Notes: generated by a model not told the origin, from the sequence alone. Positions 52,470 through 62,235 are shown, counted from the stretch's first letter. The stretch: DNA of 64,000 nucleotides from Thalassobellus citreus (GCF_044385915.1 NZ_JBISCC010000112.1:1-64000); one strand, 5' to 3'. A program made the numbers and translations.

Positions 52470-54383
52470 ATGAAAACTTATAAGACTTCATTCCTCTTTT
52501 TTTTAATCTATATTTTAGTCTTCAATTCTAGGGCATCAGCTCAAGAAGAAACTGATAGCTTAGCCTATTATTACGAATTAAGTAAATCCAAAAACAACAA
52601 AATTTCATACAAATTAAATTGCCTTAATAAATTAATTGATTTATCACGAAAAAAGAACAATTCTGATTTTTTATTAAAGGGTCTAAACATAAAAAGTTAT
52701 TTATATTCAAAAAAAGGCGATTATAATCTTGCCATATCTACAGCAAAATTATTTTTAAAAAAAAGTAAAGTATACAATGATACTTCATACATACTAATCG
52801 CTTACAAAAAACTAGCTGATTACAATAGAATTAGTGACAGTCTCTTAAATGCATTCAAATATTATAATCAACACAAAGCATTAAGTTTTATATGCAAAGA
52901 TTCATTAGAAGTTATTAGAGATTTAAGATTTATATCTAGCATTCAATATAATCTTGGATTAATAAAAGAAAGTGAATCAACAGCTATAGAAGCCCTAACT
53001 TTTTTAGATCAATTATCGAACAACAAAGTAACATCTAAAGCAAAAATTGGTATTTATAACCAATTGGGTATTATATATAAAGAAATGAAGCAATACAATT
53101 ATGCTTTAAGTTTTTATAACAAAATCCTAACAATAACAAGTGAAAAATCTTATTTAAATAAGGTTTACAACAATATTGGCAATTTATATAAAGCACAACA
53201 AAAATACACTTTAGCATTAAAAGAATTTAAAAAAGTATATGCTATTGCTTTAGAACTTAATAACAAAAAAGAACTTGCAAAAGCTTTAAATAATTTAGCT
53301 TTAATAAAATCGAAATTACATATCCCAGAAGCATTAAAAGAATTAGAAATGGCTTTAGAGATTAGAAAAGAAGCGAATGACCTTTTTGGGCTTTATTCTA
53401 GTTATATAACGTTAACTGAATACTTTTATGATAGAAATAATATGGTCAAGGCTAATGCCTATTCAAAATTAGCATATGCCATATCTATAAAAACAAAAAA
53501 TAAATTAGATAGACAGAAAGCACTTTCTTTTATGATTGAATTTAATAATCAAGATAAAATAAGAGAATACAAAAATGTTATAGATAGCAATAACATGATA
53601 AAAAATCAAAATGAATATAATTATTCATTTATAAAGTATAATTATTATAAGAAAGAGAAAGAAGCTCAAGAAAATAATTTAAAATATACTCAAAGTGAAT
53701 TAAAATTGGTAAAAGAAAAATCTCTAAAAATAGTTTATCAATTAATAGGTCTTTTAATTGCATTTATTTCTTTATTTTTTTACTTTTTTTTTAAAATAAA
53801 ATACAAAAAAGAGAAAATTAAGGAAATTTATCACACGGAATCACGCATATCTAAAAGAATACACGACGAAGTCGCTAATGACATATACCAACTCATATCC
53901 AAAATAGAAGGAAATTTCAATATCAAAGAAGATATATTATATAGTTTAGAAAAATTGTACAAAAAAACTAGAGATATATCAATAGAAAATAGCGAATTAG
54001 ATGTTAAAAAAAATTATGACATCTTACTTAAAGATTTAATTTTAAGCTATAATAGAGGATTTACTAATATTATTACAAAAGGTATTTCTAATATTAATTG
54101 GAAGATGATAGGAGCACTCAAAAAAATCACTCTTTACAGAATACTTCAAGAGCTTATGGTAAACATGAAAAAACATAGTCAAGCATCTAATGTTGCTATA
54201 ACTATGAGTATGCATAAAAACAAAATTATCATTACTTATAAAGATGACGGTATAGGTTGTAATTGTAAAATCAAAAAAAAATCGGGGCTAGTAAATATGG
54301 AAAACCGTATTAAATCTATTAATGGAACTATTATTTTTGAATCAGATATTAATAAAGGATTTAAAACAATAATAACCATATAA
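52470..54383 (+). CDS. TPR-repeat sensor histidine kinase
   Basis: 637 residues. Signal peptide (MKTYKTSFLFFLIYILVFNS), a periplasmic stack of TPR-type helical repeats over about 40-390 (YNLAISTAKLFLKKSKVYND, IGIYNQLGIIYKEMKQYNYALSFYNKIL, VYNNIGNLYKAQQKYTLALKEFKKVYAIA), a coiled segment and one membrane helix near 420-445. The cytoplasmic kinase has its phospho-acceptor H465 in KRIHDEVANDIYQL (HisKA_3 type). The ATPase end (RILQELMVNMKKHSQASNVAI, KDDGIGCN, SGLVNMENRIKSINGTI) has the N and G boxes. It probably senses a periplasmic signal and phosphorylates the response regulator encoded 3 bases downstream. Confidence 0.9.
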   Translation: MKTYKTSFLFFLIYILVFNSRASAQEETDSLAYYYELSKSKNNKISYKLNCLNKLIDLSRKKNNSDFLLKGLNIKSYLYSKKGDYNLAISTAKLFLKKSKVYNDTSYILIAYKKLADYNRISDSLLNAFKYYNQHKALSFICKDSLEVIRDLRFISSIQYNLGLIKESESTAIEALTFLDQLSNNKVTSKAKIGIYNQLGIIYKEMKQYNYALSFYNKILTITSEKSYLNKVYNNIGNLYKAQQKYTLALKEFKKVYAIALELNNKKELAKALNNLALIKSKLHIPEALKELEMALEIRKEANDLFGLYSSYITLTEYFYDRNNMVKANAYSKLAYAISIKTKNKLDRQKALSFMIEFNNQDKIREYKNVIDSNNMIKNQNEYNYSFIKYNYYKKEKEAQENNLKYTQSELKLVKEKSLKIVYQLIGLLIAFISLFFYFFFKIKYKKEKIKEIYHTESRISKRIHDEVANDIYQLISKIEGNFNIKEDILYSLEKLYKKTRDISIENSELDVKKNYDILLKDLILSYNRGFTNIITKGISNINWKMIGALKKITLYRILQELMVNMKKHSQASNVAITMSMHKNKIIITYKDDGIGCNCKIKKKSGLVNMENRIKSINGTIIFESDINKGFKTIITI

Positions 54384-54386
54384 ATC

Positions 54387-55046
54387 ATGTTTAAAAAAGT
54401 TTTAATTGTTGATGACCATGATGTCGTTTATGAAGGTATTCGTGTTGTTCTAAAAAAAAATGCCGTTTTGAATGTATGCACAGCTCAATATTGTGAAGAA
54501 GCAATACTAAAAATAAAAAAAGCGTTTTTAGATAAAGTTCCCTTTGATTTACTAATTGCTGATTTATCATTTAAAACAGACTATAATAATATTTTATCAG
54601 GTGAGAATTTAATAGCCTCTATAAGAATACAATATCCCAATTTAAAAATCATTGTGTATTCAATGGAAAACAGATTACAAAAAGTTAGAGACTTAATTAA
54701 TATCCATAAAGTTAATGCTTTTGTTTGCAAAGGTAGAAAAGGGTCTTATGAATTAGAAAAAGCTTTAAAATGCGTTTATTCAAAAAAACTTTTTCTTTCT
54801 TCCGAAGTTGAAAATGCAATAAATCCATCTACAAATTTTGAGATAGATGATTATGATATTAAATTGATAAAACAACTCTCAATTGGTTTATCTCAAGGAG
54901 AAATAAGTAAACAATTTAAAGCACAAAAAATAAGACCCAATAGCCGAAGCGCGATAGAAAAACGCCTGTCTATACTCAAAGATATATTTAAAGCTAATAA
55001 CACGATTCACATAGTCACCATTGCAAAGGACCTATCTCTAATTTAA
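54387..55046 (+). CDS. LuxR/NarL-like response regulator
   Basis: 219 residues. Receiver domain with the acidic pocket VDDHD and the phospho-acceptor D59 in DLLIADLSF, plus a Y/S switch region (IIVYSME) and the VNAFVCKGRKG lysine. The C-terminal HTH (DIKLIKQLSIGLSQGEISKQFKAQ...RSAIEKRLSILKDIFKANN) is a diverged LuxR-type helix-turn-helix. It is translationally close to the kinase gene. Targets are unknown; the palindromes at 52097-52160 upstream of its operon are candidates. Confidence 0.88.
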   Translation: MFKKVLIVDDHDVVYEGIRVVLKKNAVLNVCTAQYCEEAILKIKKAFLDKVPFDLLIADLSFKTDYNNILSGENLIASIRIQYPNLKIIVYSMENRLQKVRDLINIHKVNAFVCKGRKGSYELEKALKCVYSKKLFLSSEVENAINPSTNFEIDDYDIKLIKQLSIGLSQGEISKQFKAQKIRPNSRSAIEKRLSILKDIFKANNTIHIVTIAKDLSLI

Positions 55047-55157
55047 TAAATACAGATTAAATACTACATATATTTTACACAACTTCTAATAAAAATTAAT
55101 CTTATTACTTTATTCTATTATAATAAAATATCAGTTATATATTTCACAATCAATAGC

Positions 55158-56472
55158 GTCCTAAACGTTTAAAAAAGAGAAAGGGAAATTTGTTCCTCAA
55201 AGTTACCTTTGTGGTGCAACACAAAAACCACCTTTCTCTGATGCTAAATATAACATTGTTTTCTCAAATAATCTCAAAATTAGACCGCTCAAAATTTAAG
55301 AAATTAGTCAAGACACATCAAAGTGATAAACATCAAAAAGGATTTGATAGTTGGTCTCACTTAGTCTCAATGCTATTTTGTCAATTTGCTAATAGCCAAT
55401 CTTTACGAGATATAAGTAATGGATTACGTTCTACAACTGGCAATCTTAATCATTTAGGGATGCTTAAAGCACCTTCAAAATCTACTTTGAGCTATCAGAA
55501 CAAAAACAGGAGTTGGGAACTTTTTAGGGATTACTATTACACACTACTTGAAGGTCTAGGACAGCAAGCTCATTTTAAACGCACAAACTTCAAGATAAAG
55601 TCAAAAATATTCTTGTTAGACGCTACAACCATAAGTCTTTGTTTAAGCCTTTTTGATTGGGCAAAATATAAGACAAAGAAAGGCGCAGTAAAAATGCATA
55701 CGCTGCTTGATTATGATGGACATTTACCCACCTATGTAAATATAACAGATGTAAAACTGCTGATAACAAAGGAGCTTACGACATACCGCTACTAAAAGGG
55801 AGCGTGATTGTTGCTGATAGATTTTACAATGATTTTTCACTCTTAAATATTTGGGACAGCAATGAGGTTTATTTTGTGGTTAGGCACAAGGACAATATAA
55901 AATTTAGAACGATAAAAGAACTAGAACTATTACCAACACGTCTTAAAAGATGAAATTATTGAGCTTACAGGCACTAAAACAAAAGAGAAATACTCAAGAA
56001 AACTACGCAGAGTAGCGCTGTGGGATGAAAAAAACCAACAAACCATTGAAGTCATTACAAACCAAACATCTTGGACAGCAAACACGATAACAGAACTATA
56101 TAAGGCTAGATGGGAAGTTGAAATATTTTTTAGAGACATAAAACAACAACTACATATCAAGTCTTTTTTAGGAACTAGTCAAAACGCAGTAATGATACAG
56201 ATTTGGACTGCGTTAATAACCATACTGATTTTGAAAGCACTAAAAACACAAGCAAAATATGCTTGGTATTTATCAAACTTAGTCGCATTTATAAGACTAA
56301 ATCTATTTGTGAAAGTAGATTTAGTCTTATAAATGGCTAGACAACCCTTTTACGAAAGAGCAACCGCCTCCTAATAAATGCATACAAGGGGTTCTTTTTT
56401 GAAAAAACAATAAAACAAGAGGTTAAACCTGTAAAATGGTTAGATTTAGTGTGCCTGAAATTTATTTAGGAC
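55158..56472 (+). mobile_element. IS4-family insertion sequence, inactive
   Basis: Ends show the inverted sequence GTCCTAAA at 55158-55165 and TTTAGGAC at 56465-56472, enclosing a transposase with two frameshifts. About 1.3 kb, typical of DUF4372-containing IS4 elements of Bacteroidetes. No clear target duplication could be read. Confidence 0.7.
55241..56332 (+). pseudogene. IS4-family transposase with DUF4372 domain, two frameshifts
   Basis: The first frame gives the DUF4372 N-terminus (MLNITLFSQIISKLDRSKFKK, FDSWSHLVSMLFCQFANSQSLRDI, STTGNLNHLGMLKAPSKSTLS) and FLLDATTISLCLSLFDWAKYKTKKGAVKMHTLLD. Near 55765 the coding frame shifts (KGAYDIPLLKGSVIVADRFYNDF), and near 55935 it shifts again (DEIIELTGTKTKEKYSRKLR, NTITELYKARWEVEIFFRDIKQQLHIKSFLGTS). 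It ends at TAA 56332. All three DDE-region segments are present, so the damage is recent. Confidence 0.85.
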
Positions 56473-56640
56473 AGGATTGTTTCACAATATTAATGTTATG
56501 TTTTCATTTTTAAATTAACATTTTATTAACATTAATAAATTATATTTTATGGATAACCATAAAAAAAATGCTTTATAAAATATATTTTTGTTATGTCAAA
56601 TAAAACTTAAAACCCAGATTCCTAAAAACTAAATAGCGAA

Positions 56641-56919
56641 ATGAGAACACACCTAATAATTTTTAATATAAACAAAAAAGAGCAAAAAATTAAAACTCTA
56701 ATGCTGGAAATAAATAAAATTGGCTACAACAAACGTATTGACAAAAATTTGATATTAGTTAAATCTGATAAGTATGCCTATGAAATTAAAGATTATTTAT
56801 TAAATCTTTTTTCTGATGGAGATAAGTTAATAGTATTTAGACTCTCGGGGGAAGCAGGATGGTATGGTATTAACTTAATTCAATCAAAATGGTTTAGAGA
56901 AAACATCTCTTTTGATTGA
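56641..56919 (+). CDS. SinR/Cas2-like ferredoxin-fold protein (orphan)
   Basis: 92 residues: RTHLIIFNINKKEQKIKTLMLEINKIGYNKRIDKNLILVKSD, then YAYEIKDYLLNLFSDGDKLIVFRLSGEAGWYGINL. The pattern (beta-strand, N in 'xxxDLNxP' place, helix, 'LVKT/S', 'GDKLIVFRLSGEAGWYG..W') matches the SinR-type family related to VapD and Cas2, compact ferredoxin-like dimers with possible nuclease activity. No CRISPR array or cas1 is near, so a CRISPR role is not indicated. It stands alone between an IS element and a long intergenic region, perhaps as a toxin-like module without its partner. Confidence 0.65.
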   Translation: MRTHLIIFNINKKEQKIKTLMLEINKIGYNKRIDKNLILVKSDKYAYEIKDYLLNLFSDGDKLIVFRLSGEAGWYGINLIQSKWFRENISFD

Positions 56920-57521
56920 TTAATACAACTTGCTTAATAGACTGCTATTTTATCAATAAAAATATTTTTCTCTTTATACAATTCTAAACATCATACTTTA
57001 TATTGAAAAAAAACAGTTTTTAGCAACAAATTCATTTAATGATTAGACACTAAAAATTACTTAATACACAAATCGATTTCTTTCTTCCAAAACATACTTA
57101 TTATTTTAAAAATTTTGACAACCAAAAAACAATAGTTAATTAAAAAGCGAATATTGATAAACTAGCAAAATACGATATAAACTATGTTAGTTTTTAATTC
57201 TTCTTATACTAAATTTAATAATATACTTTATTTTGTTAACATTTTAAGAATCATCTATTCATAGTAAATTAAATTAACTTTTAGATAACATCTATTAAAC
57301 ATAAAGTAATAACTGTAATTCGTTCCTCTATAAAAATCTATAGGAACTTAAAAAGTTACATAAAATAAAAACAAGGATTGAACTCTTTTTAATCTCCTAA
57401 AAATACTATTCTTTTTTAACAAAATTACCAGAATAACGATATTCTCTATAGATACTCCACTTATTACTTTGGACTTTTAAAATCAAATTTATACCTTCAA
57501 TTTAGCAATTAATTTATACTT
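56920..57521. other. 600-bp AT-rich intergenic region, nothing recognised
   Basis: No open frame of useful length and no strong hairpin or RNA family that I can identify. It should contain the promoter of the CAP-domain lipoprotein gene. Confidence 0.5.
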
Positions 57522-58034
57522 ATGAATTCTAATAAATTAATCATAAAAATAGTTTTACTGTCATTTATTGTGATATCACTAGCATATTGCACTGCTAACA
57601 AAATCACTAATAATGACTTAAAAATATATAATAACATAGATTTATCACTTGTTAACGAGAACAATTGGGAAGTATCTAATGACATATTATATTACATAAA
57701 TCAACACAGAATTAAAATAAAAAAAAAAATACTTACAAAAGACACATTACATGCAACAGCTTGTGCTGTAATGCATACTAAGTATATGATTGAAGAAGTT
57801 AGAGTCTGCCATGATTATTTTTTCTCAAGAAGTGATGCTTTAAAGAAAATAGGAGCTACACGAGTTAGTGAAAATGTTGCCTACGGATATACTTCAGCAG
57901 AATCAGTTGTTAATGCTTGGTTAAAAAGTGAAGCCCACAGAATAGTAATTGAAGGTGATTATTCTAATATAGGATTTGGAGTTTTAAAATCGCCAAACAA
58001 TAATTACTATTACACTACATTATTTTTCAAATAA
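57522..58034 (+). CDS. CAP/SCP-domain lipoprotein
   Basis: 170 residues. Lipoprotein signal (LLSFIVISLAYC) followed by a compact CAP domain: ILYYINQHRIKIKKKIL, LHATACAVMHTKYMIEE, VCHDYFFSRSDALKKIGATRVSENVAYGYTSAESVVNAWLKSEAHRIVIEGDYSNIGFGV. The CAP cavity residues (H in CHDYF, E in SENV, H in EAHR) are present. Bacterial CAP proteins of this kind are periplasmic or surface proteins of unsettled function. Single gene, not in an operon. Confidence 0.88.
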   Translation: MNSNKLIIKIVLLSFIVISLAYCTANKITNNDLKIYNNIDLSLVNENNWEVSNDILYYINQHRIKIKKKILTKDTLHATACAVMHTKYMIEEVRVCHDYFFSRSDALKKIGATRVSENVAYGYTSAESVVNAWLKSEAHRIVIEGDYSNIGFGVLKSPNNNYYYTTLFFK

Positions 58035-58245
58035 AAGCTAATAGAACATGTATAAACAGCTCTCTATCTTTTTATAAATTCGTCTTTACTAACTTTACAG
58101 TAATTGAGATTCATTAATAATACAATTCCTTATACAACTTAATGATTAATACATTACTAAATCCCCACTTAAAACCACCATATTTCTTGGGTTATTAAAA
58201 AACTGCAATAGCCTTCTGTTATTTTTTATTATTATGTTTAGAAAT

Positions 58246-58986
58246 TTATGCTATTTTTAATAAACAATCATATTCTATAGTGTTATAAAATTTAATAATT
58301 TCATTATATACAGCTAATTTTTTTTCTTTTTTGGTAAAATTATCTAAATATTGATATTTAATCATTTCTAAAGCACAGCTTAAAGCTTCATTTTTAATAT
58401 TTATAGAGAGATAATTATTCCTATCTAATATACCATATTCAAAAGTTTTTCTAATACAGTTAAACCAATCATTGCTTTCTAATTTTTTGAATAAATCTTC
58501 TTTTAATGTATCATCAAATGAAATTCCTTTAAACTTAAGTTCTAAATGTTTTTTTTCTAATAAATTAAATGTAACATTATTATTTAACTGTAAAAACATT
58601 TCGCTTTTATTATAGAATTCAAAAATGAAATCCCCTAAAGTATTGATATCATTATTATACATTAACTCATCCATTCTATTAAAAATTAACTCTGTATAAT
58701 TAATGGCTATATTCTTAACTTTATCATTAACAAAATCATACCTGTTTAAAATATTTAATTTAAAACATTTAACTATGGTACTCGTAAGTGTTTTACATTT
58801 TAATTTCCGTTGTAATCTTAGATCATACTTGTAAGTTGTTTGTTCTTTTACATTTAAAAAATCAGAAATCTCAAGAATCGAACAATTATGAGCTATTAAT
58901 CTTAAAAAATAGAGTTCTCTATCTGTTAATTTAACTCTTTTACCTACATGTTTAACCAAAAGTGTTTTTTTATCTAAAGTCCTCAT
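58246..58986 (-). CDS. LuxR-type HTH protein, second of a paralogous pair
   Basis: 246 residues. A LuxR-like helix-turn-helix occupies residues about 18-80 (KLTDRELYFLRLIAHNCSILEISDFLNVKEQTTYKYDLRLQRKLKCKT). A second, diverged copy of the same unit seems to lie at about 143-210 (LLEKKHLELKFKGISFDDTLKEDLFKKL...WFNCIRKTFEYGILDR), matching the first in its 'W/T-----K-F---IL-R--Y' tail. No receiver domain, signal peptide or membrane segment. It is 6 bases downstream of its paralogue. A DNA-binding regulator, possibly of the secreted-protein cluster that starts divergently at 60170. Confidence 0.7.
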   Translation of the reverse strand: MRTLDKKTLLVKHVGKRVKLTDRELYFLRLIAHNCSILEISDFLNVKEQTTYKYDLRLQRKLKCKTLTSTIVKCFKLNILNRYDFVNDKVKNIAINYTELIFNRMDELMYNNDINTLGDFIFEFYNKSEMFLQLNNNVTFNLLEKKHLELKFKGISFDDTLKEDLFKKLESNDWFNCIRKTFEYGILDRNNYLSINIKNEALSCALEMIKYQYLDNFTKKEKKLAVYNEIIKFYNTIEYDCLLKIA

Positions 58987-58992
58987 ACATTA

Positions 58993-59784
58993 TCAACTTG
59001 TTTTTAACAAATACTTATCTCTTTTAAGTAAAAAATGAAACTCAATATTTACATATAGTGTATTCAATAAATAATAAATCATGTACTTTTTATCTGAATT
59101 ACCTTTTAGTTCATTGATACAAACTATTTTTTTAGCAACTTTAGTTATATCATTATTAATATTAATGAAATGATATTGTTTCTTATCTAGAATATTAAGT
59201 TGAAAAGCAACCCTAAAAGCATTAAACCAATTATTAACATTTAGCTTAAAAAAAATATTTTTTTCGATATTTCTAAAAAAGAACATATCTGAAAGTATGA
59301 TATTCTCTTCATTATATATACCTATAAATTGGTGTCGTAAAATATCAACTTCTTCACTTGTAAGTTCCGAATTCAAGTCTTTTAACGACTCTTTATTTAA
59401 TTCATTTTCACAACACTTATAAAACTCTAGTAAAAACTTTTCAATTAATTTAGTTTTCAATGTTTTTTTTAGAACCTGTTCTTTAAAAATAATTTCGGTA
59501 TATACTAAAGAAACACGTTTAATAACATCAGGAAAAAAATCTTCTTTTTTTACAATTCCCATTTCAAAAGCCTTACAAATTATTTCGTTCCAATCTCTAG
59601 TATTAAATCTTTCAAATATGCTATACTTAATATAATAAACACATTTTCTATCTATATCTAAAAAAATTGCAATTTTGTTATCATTGAAATTATGTATAAA
59701 AAGCTTTAAGTAGGCTAACTCATCAAAAGTTAGGTTCAATTCTCTCTGTATTATATTTTTTTTCTCTATAAACGTTTTAACCAT
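58993..59784 (-). CDS. LuxR-type HTH protein with internal duplication, first of a paralogous pair
   Basis: 263 residues with two similar halves. LTFDELAYLKLFIHNFNDNKIAIFLDIDRKCVYYIKYSIFERFNTRDWNEIICKAFEMGIVKKEDFF (about 19-84) corresponds to LTSEEVDILRHQFIGIYNEENIILSDMFFF...FKLNVNNWFNAFRVAFQLNILDKKQYHF (about 140-210) in parts. The first half keeps the helix-turn-helix; in the second the recognition helix has diverged. It shares layout and length with the next gene, so the pair arose by tandem duplication. No sensor domain is evident. The intergenic region 59785-60169 on its upstream side is shared with the divergent T9SS protein gene. Confidence 0.7.
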   Translation of the reverse strand: MVKTFIEKKNIIQRELNLTFDELAYLKLFIHNFNDNKIAIFLDIDRKCVYYIKYSIFERFNTRDWNEIICKAFEMGIVKKEDFFPDVIKRVSLVYTEIIFKEQVLKKTLKTKLIEKFLLEFYKCCENELNKESLKDLNSELTSEEVDILRHQFIGIYNEENIILSDMFFFRNIEKNIFFKLNVNNWFNAFRVAFQLNILDKKQYHFININNDITKVAKKIVCINELKGNSDKKYMIYYLLNTLYVNIEFHFLLKRDKYLLKTS

Positions 59785-60169
59785 AACAAAGTATATTAAT
59801 TAAAAAAAAACGCAGCTATTCTATATGAAACAAAGGCTCATAACTTATTAACTATAAAAACAGAAAATTGCCCAACTTTATCACCTAATCTTAACAAAAA
59901 ACTTAACTTTATAAAAATATTAATTGCGCTACATAACAAAAAAAGCAAAATTAAATTATTAAAAACACCCCAAAGTTATAACTGGCAAACATTACTAATA
60001 TACGTTCCTTAAATCACAGCTATATAATTTAAACCTCACTTCCCTACCGATTATAACACAAAAAAGACACTTATGTGCTAAATAAGCTCACTTACAACTT
60101 TTAAAAAACTAAACACATCATATAAAGTAATTTTGTTTGATTATTTTAAAGTTTAACACTTAACAAAGT

Positions 60170-60679
60170 ATGCTCAAGATTTTATTTTTATGTATAGCAC
60201 ATTTGGCTTTAGCTCAAAAATCTAACTTTATAATAAAGTCTACTTTAACTTGTGTAGGGTCTTCATCAATATCTTTAAAAAATCAAACTAAAGCATATTT
60301 TATCCAACAAAGCATTGGACAATCTGGCATTATTGGTTTAAAAGTAACAAACAAAATTTCAGCTCAACAAGGTTTTCTTAATCATATAAAACTAATTACC
60401 GTCAATAATCCTACTGTAAGCATTAAAGAAACTATAAGTTTCAATATTTATCCAAATCCAGTTATTAATTATTTAAATATTTCTTTTGAAAAAGAACCAG
60501 TTAAATCACTACAAATAGACCTTTTTAACAGTACAGGAAAGTTGATTTTTTCTAATGAATATCCACCAAACAAAAAAATCATCATTCCCCTTAATAATTT
60601 AGAAGAAGCCATGTACCTATTACAAATTAGAAGAGATAATATTAAAGCTACTAAAAAAATAATTAAAGTAAATAAATAA
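60170..60679 (+). CDS. Short T9SS type A sorting-domain secreted protein
   Basis: 169 residues: signal peptide MLKILFLCIAHLALAQ, about 70 residues containing the QSIGQSGIIG...ISAQQGFLNH pattern seen at the start of small flavobacterial surface proteins, then the T9SS type A tail (FNIYPNPVINYLNISFEKEPVKSLQIDLFNSTGKLIFSN...NLEEAMYLLQIRRDN). With so little cargo it may act as a surface cap or partner for the next gene. The gene is divergent from the HTH pair and is followed 4 bases later by an outer-membrane protein gene, which suggests one operon to the end of the window. Confidence 0.85.
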   Translation: MLKILFLCIAHLALAQKSNFIIKSTLTCVGSSSISLKNQTKAYFIQQSIGQSGIIGLKVTNKISAQQGFLNHIKLITVNNPTVSIKETISFNIYPNPVINYLNISFEKEPVKSLQIDLFNSTGKLIFSNEYPPNKKIIIPLNNLEEAMYLLQIRRDNIKATKKIIKVNK

Positions 60680-60683
60680 AATA

Positions 60684-61349
60684 TTGAAGCATCTTTATTA
60701 TTCTATATTATTTTGTTTTATACTTTCTTACCAAACTAAGGCTCAACAGGTATATTTAGAAACAGGATTATCTACCGCATCTTTTGAAAATTACAAAAAT
60801 GAATTAGGGGAGAATACCTTAAATAACACGTTTTCAAAACCTCAAGAGATTCTTTTAGGTACTGGTATTATATTTAATATTTTTAAAAACAAAATAAGAT
60901 GGAGTATTGGTAGTAATTATAATAAATACAGAATTAATACCAGCTTTATATTTAAAGATACAAAAACTCCCATTTTTTATGATTTATCTTTTGTTTCATT
61001 AAAAACAGGAATTAACATTTCTTTATTAAAAATTTCAAAGTTTTCACTTCAAGTACATTCAAATTATTCTTCAGAGTGGCTAACCTATGGTTCTTATAGA
61101 TATGAAAATGAGTTTAAAGATTTAACAAAAGGAAAACAATTACATAATTTTTTTTTCAACTATCATCTTGGTGGAGGTATAGAGTATCGAATTTCAAAAA
61201 ACACATCTTTTTATATCAATTATAACAGTAAAAAAAGTATTCAAAAAAGCAGTAAAAATCAAACAGATGAGTCTTATCAAATATATACTTCATCATTCGT
61301 TATAGGTATAATATTAGATATAGAACAACGAATTAAAAATGATAAATAG
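60684..61349 (+). CDS. Outer-membrane beta-barrel protein
   Basis: 221 residues from a TTG start; the next ATG would cut the signal peptide (KHLYYSILFCFILSYQTKAQQ). The body alternates strands with turns typical of an 8-10-strand barrel (ETGLSTASFENYKN, ILLGTGIIFNIFKNKIRWSIGSNYNKY, FFNYHLGGGIEYRISKNTSFYINY, YTSSFVIGIILDIEQRI). Specific family not recognised. The adjacent T9SS proteins suggest an anchoring or export partner. The next gene starts directly after its stop. Confidence 0.7.
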   Translation: MKHLYYSILFCFILSYQTKAQQVYLETGLSTASFENYKNELGENTLNNTFSKPQEILLGTGIIFNIFKNKIRWSIGSNYNKYRINTSFIFKDTKTPIFYDLSFVSLKTGINISLLKISKFSLQVHSNYSSEWLTYGSYRYENEFKDLTKGKQLHNFFFNYHLGGGIEYRISKNTSFYINYNSKKSIQKSSKNQTDESYQIYTSSFVIGIILDIEQRIKNDK

Positions 61350-62213
61350 ATGATTTGTAATACTATAAAAAAAAACACTAGAGGTTTTTATTATAATCTA
61401 ATCACTTTAATATTTATTTTAGTTTATAAGCCCATTAGTGCCCAAACAGCTGGTATAAACTATCAAGCTCTCATACTCAATACAGAAGAGATTAAAATAC
61501 CTGGAAATAACATATCTCAAAACGAAGCACCATTATATTTAGAACATGTTAATTTTCGTTTTACAATTACAAATGATTCAAATACCTCGTACTATATAGA
61601 AGAACAATCAACCATAACTGATGAGAATGGTTTAATATCTCTTATTGTTGGTGAAGGAGTCCCTATTTTTTCATCGTTTAATGATATTATTTGGGATGGC
61701 TCAACAAAATTTCTTAATGTTGAAATTAATATCCTTAAAGATAATAAAGGTTATGTTCTTTTAGATTCTCAAAGAATACTATATCTACCGCAATCCAGCT
61801 CTAACATTCCGGTTATAAACGGGCTTAATAAAAACGCTAATACTATAGAACTAGGAGGTGCCTTAACTAAAGCCACTAAAATAACAACATCTAAATCGAA
61901 TACACTTGCTATAACAGGCTTACAAAATGGCAATTTAACTAATGATGACCTTGTTATAATCGACAAAACAACGGGTACTTTAAAAAAAATAACAGCATCT
62001 TCTTTATTACAAGAAAAACAAAAATTAATTATTGCAAATGATGGCCAAACAGAATTTAAGCCACCATTACCTATTGATAACTCTGAAAAAATAAATGTTT
62101 ATAGAAATGGTGTTAAAATAGGTTTTACCATTTTAAGTACTACAACCATCAAGTTAGAAACTGGAGTTATTTGCTACCAAAATGATGAAATACGAATCGT
62201 ACAATTTTATTAA
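61350..62213 (+). CDS. Modular secreted surface protein with 'YRNGVKI' C-terminal module
   Basis: 287 residues. A signal segment (LITLIFILVYKPISAQ) is followed by AGINYQALILNTEEIKIPGNNISQNEAPLYLEHVNFRFTITNDSN, the fimbrial-like start of many flavobacterial secreted proteins. Then come LGGALTKATKITTSKSNTLAITGL and a C-terminal NVYRNGVKIGFTILSTTTIKLETGVICYQNDEIRIVQFY. The last two modules recur in the next gene. Such modules also occur in phage tail-fibre-like proteins, so host-surface or cell-cell binding is plausible. No T9SS tail is present. Confidence 0.75.
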   Translation: MICNTIKKNTRGFYYNLITLIFILVYKPISAQTAGINYQALILNTEEIKIPGNNISQNEAPLYLEHVNFRFTITNDSNTSYYIEEQSTITDENGLISLIVGEGVPIFSSFNDIIWDGSTKFLNVEINILKDNKGYVLLDSQRILYLPQSSSNIPVINGLNKNANTIELGGALTKATKITTSKSNTLAITGLQNGNLTNDDLVIIDKTTGTLKKITASSLLQEKQKLIIANDGQTEFKPPLPIDNSEKINVYRNGVKIGFTILSTTTIKLETGVICYQNDEIRIVQFY

Positions 62214-62235
62214 TAATCAACTAAAAAAAACAATT

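Noticed and set aside
55190..55240. Upstream extension of the IS4 transposase start
   Set aside because: The extra 17 residues do not fit the family; the DUF4372 domain begins at the ATG at 55241.
56641..56919. Cas2-like protein taken as evidence of a CRISPR-Cas locus
   Set aside because: No repeat-spacer array and no other cas gene anywhere in the window; the SinR-type orphan explanation is sufficient.
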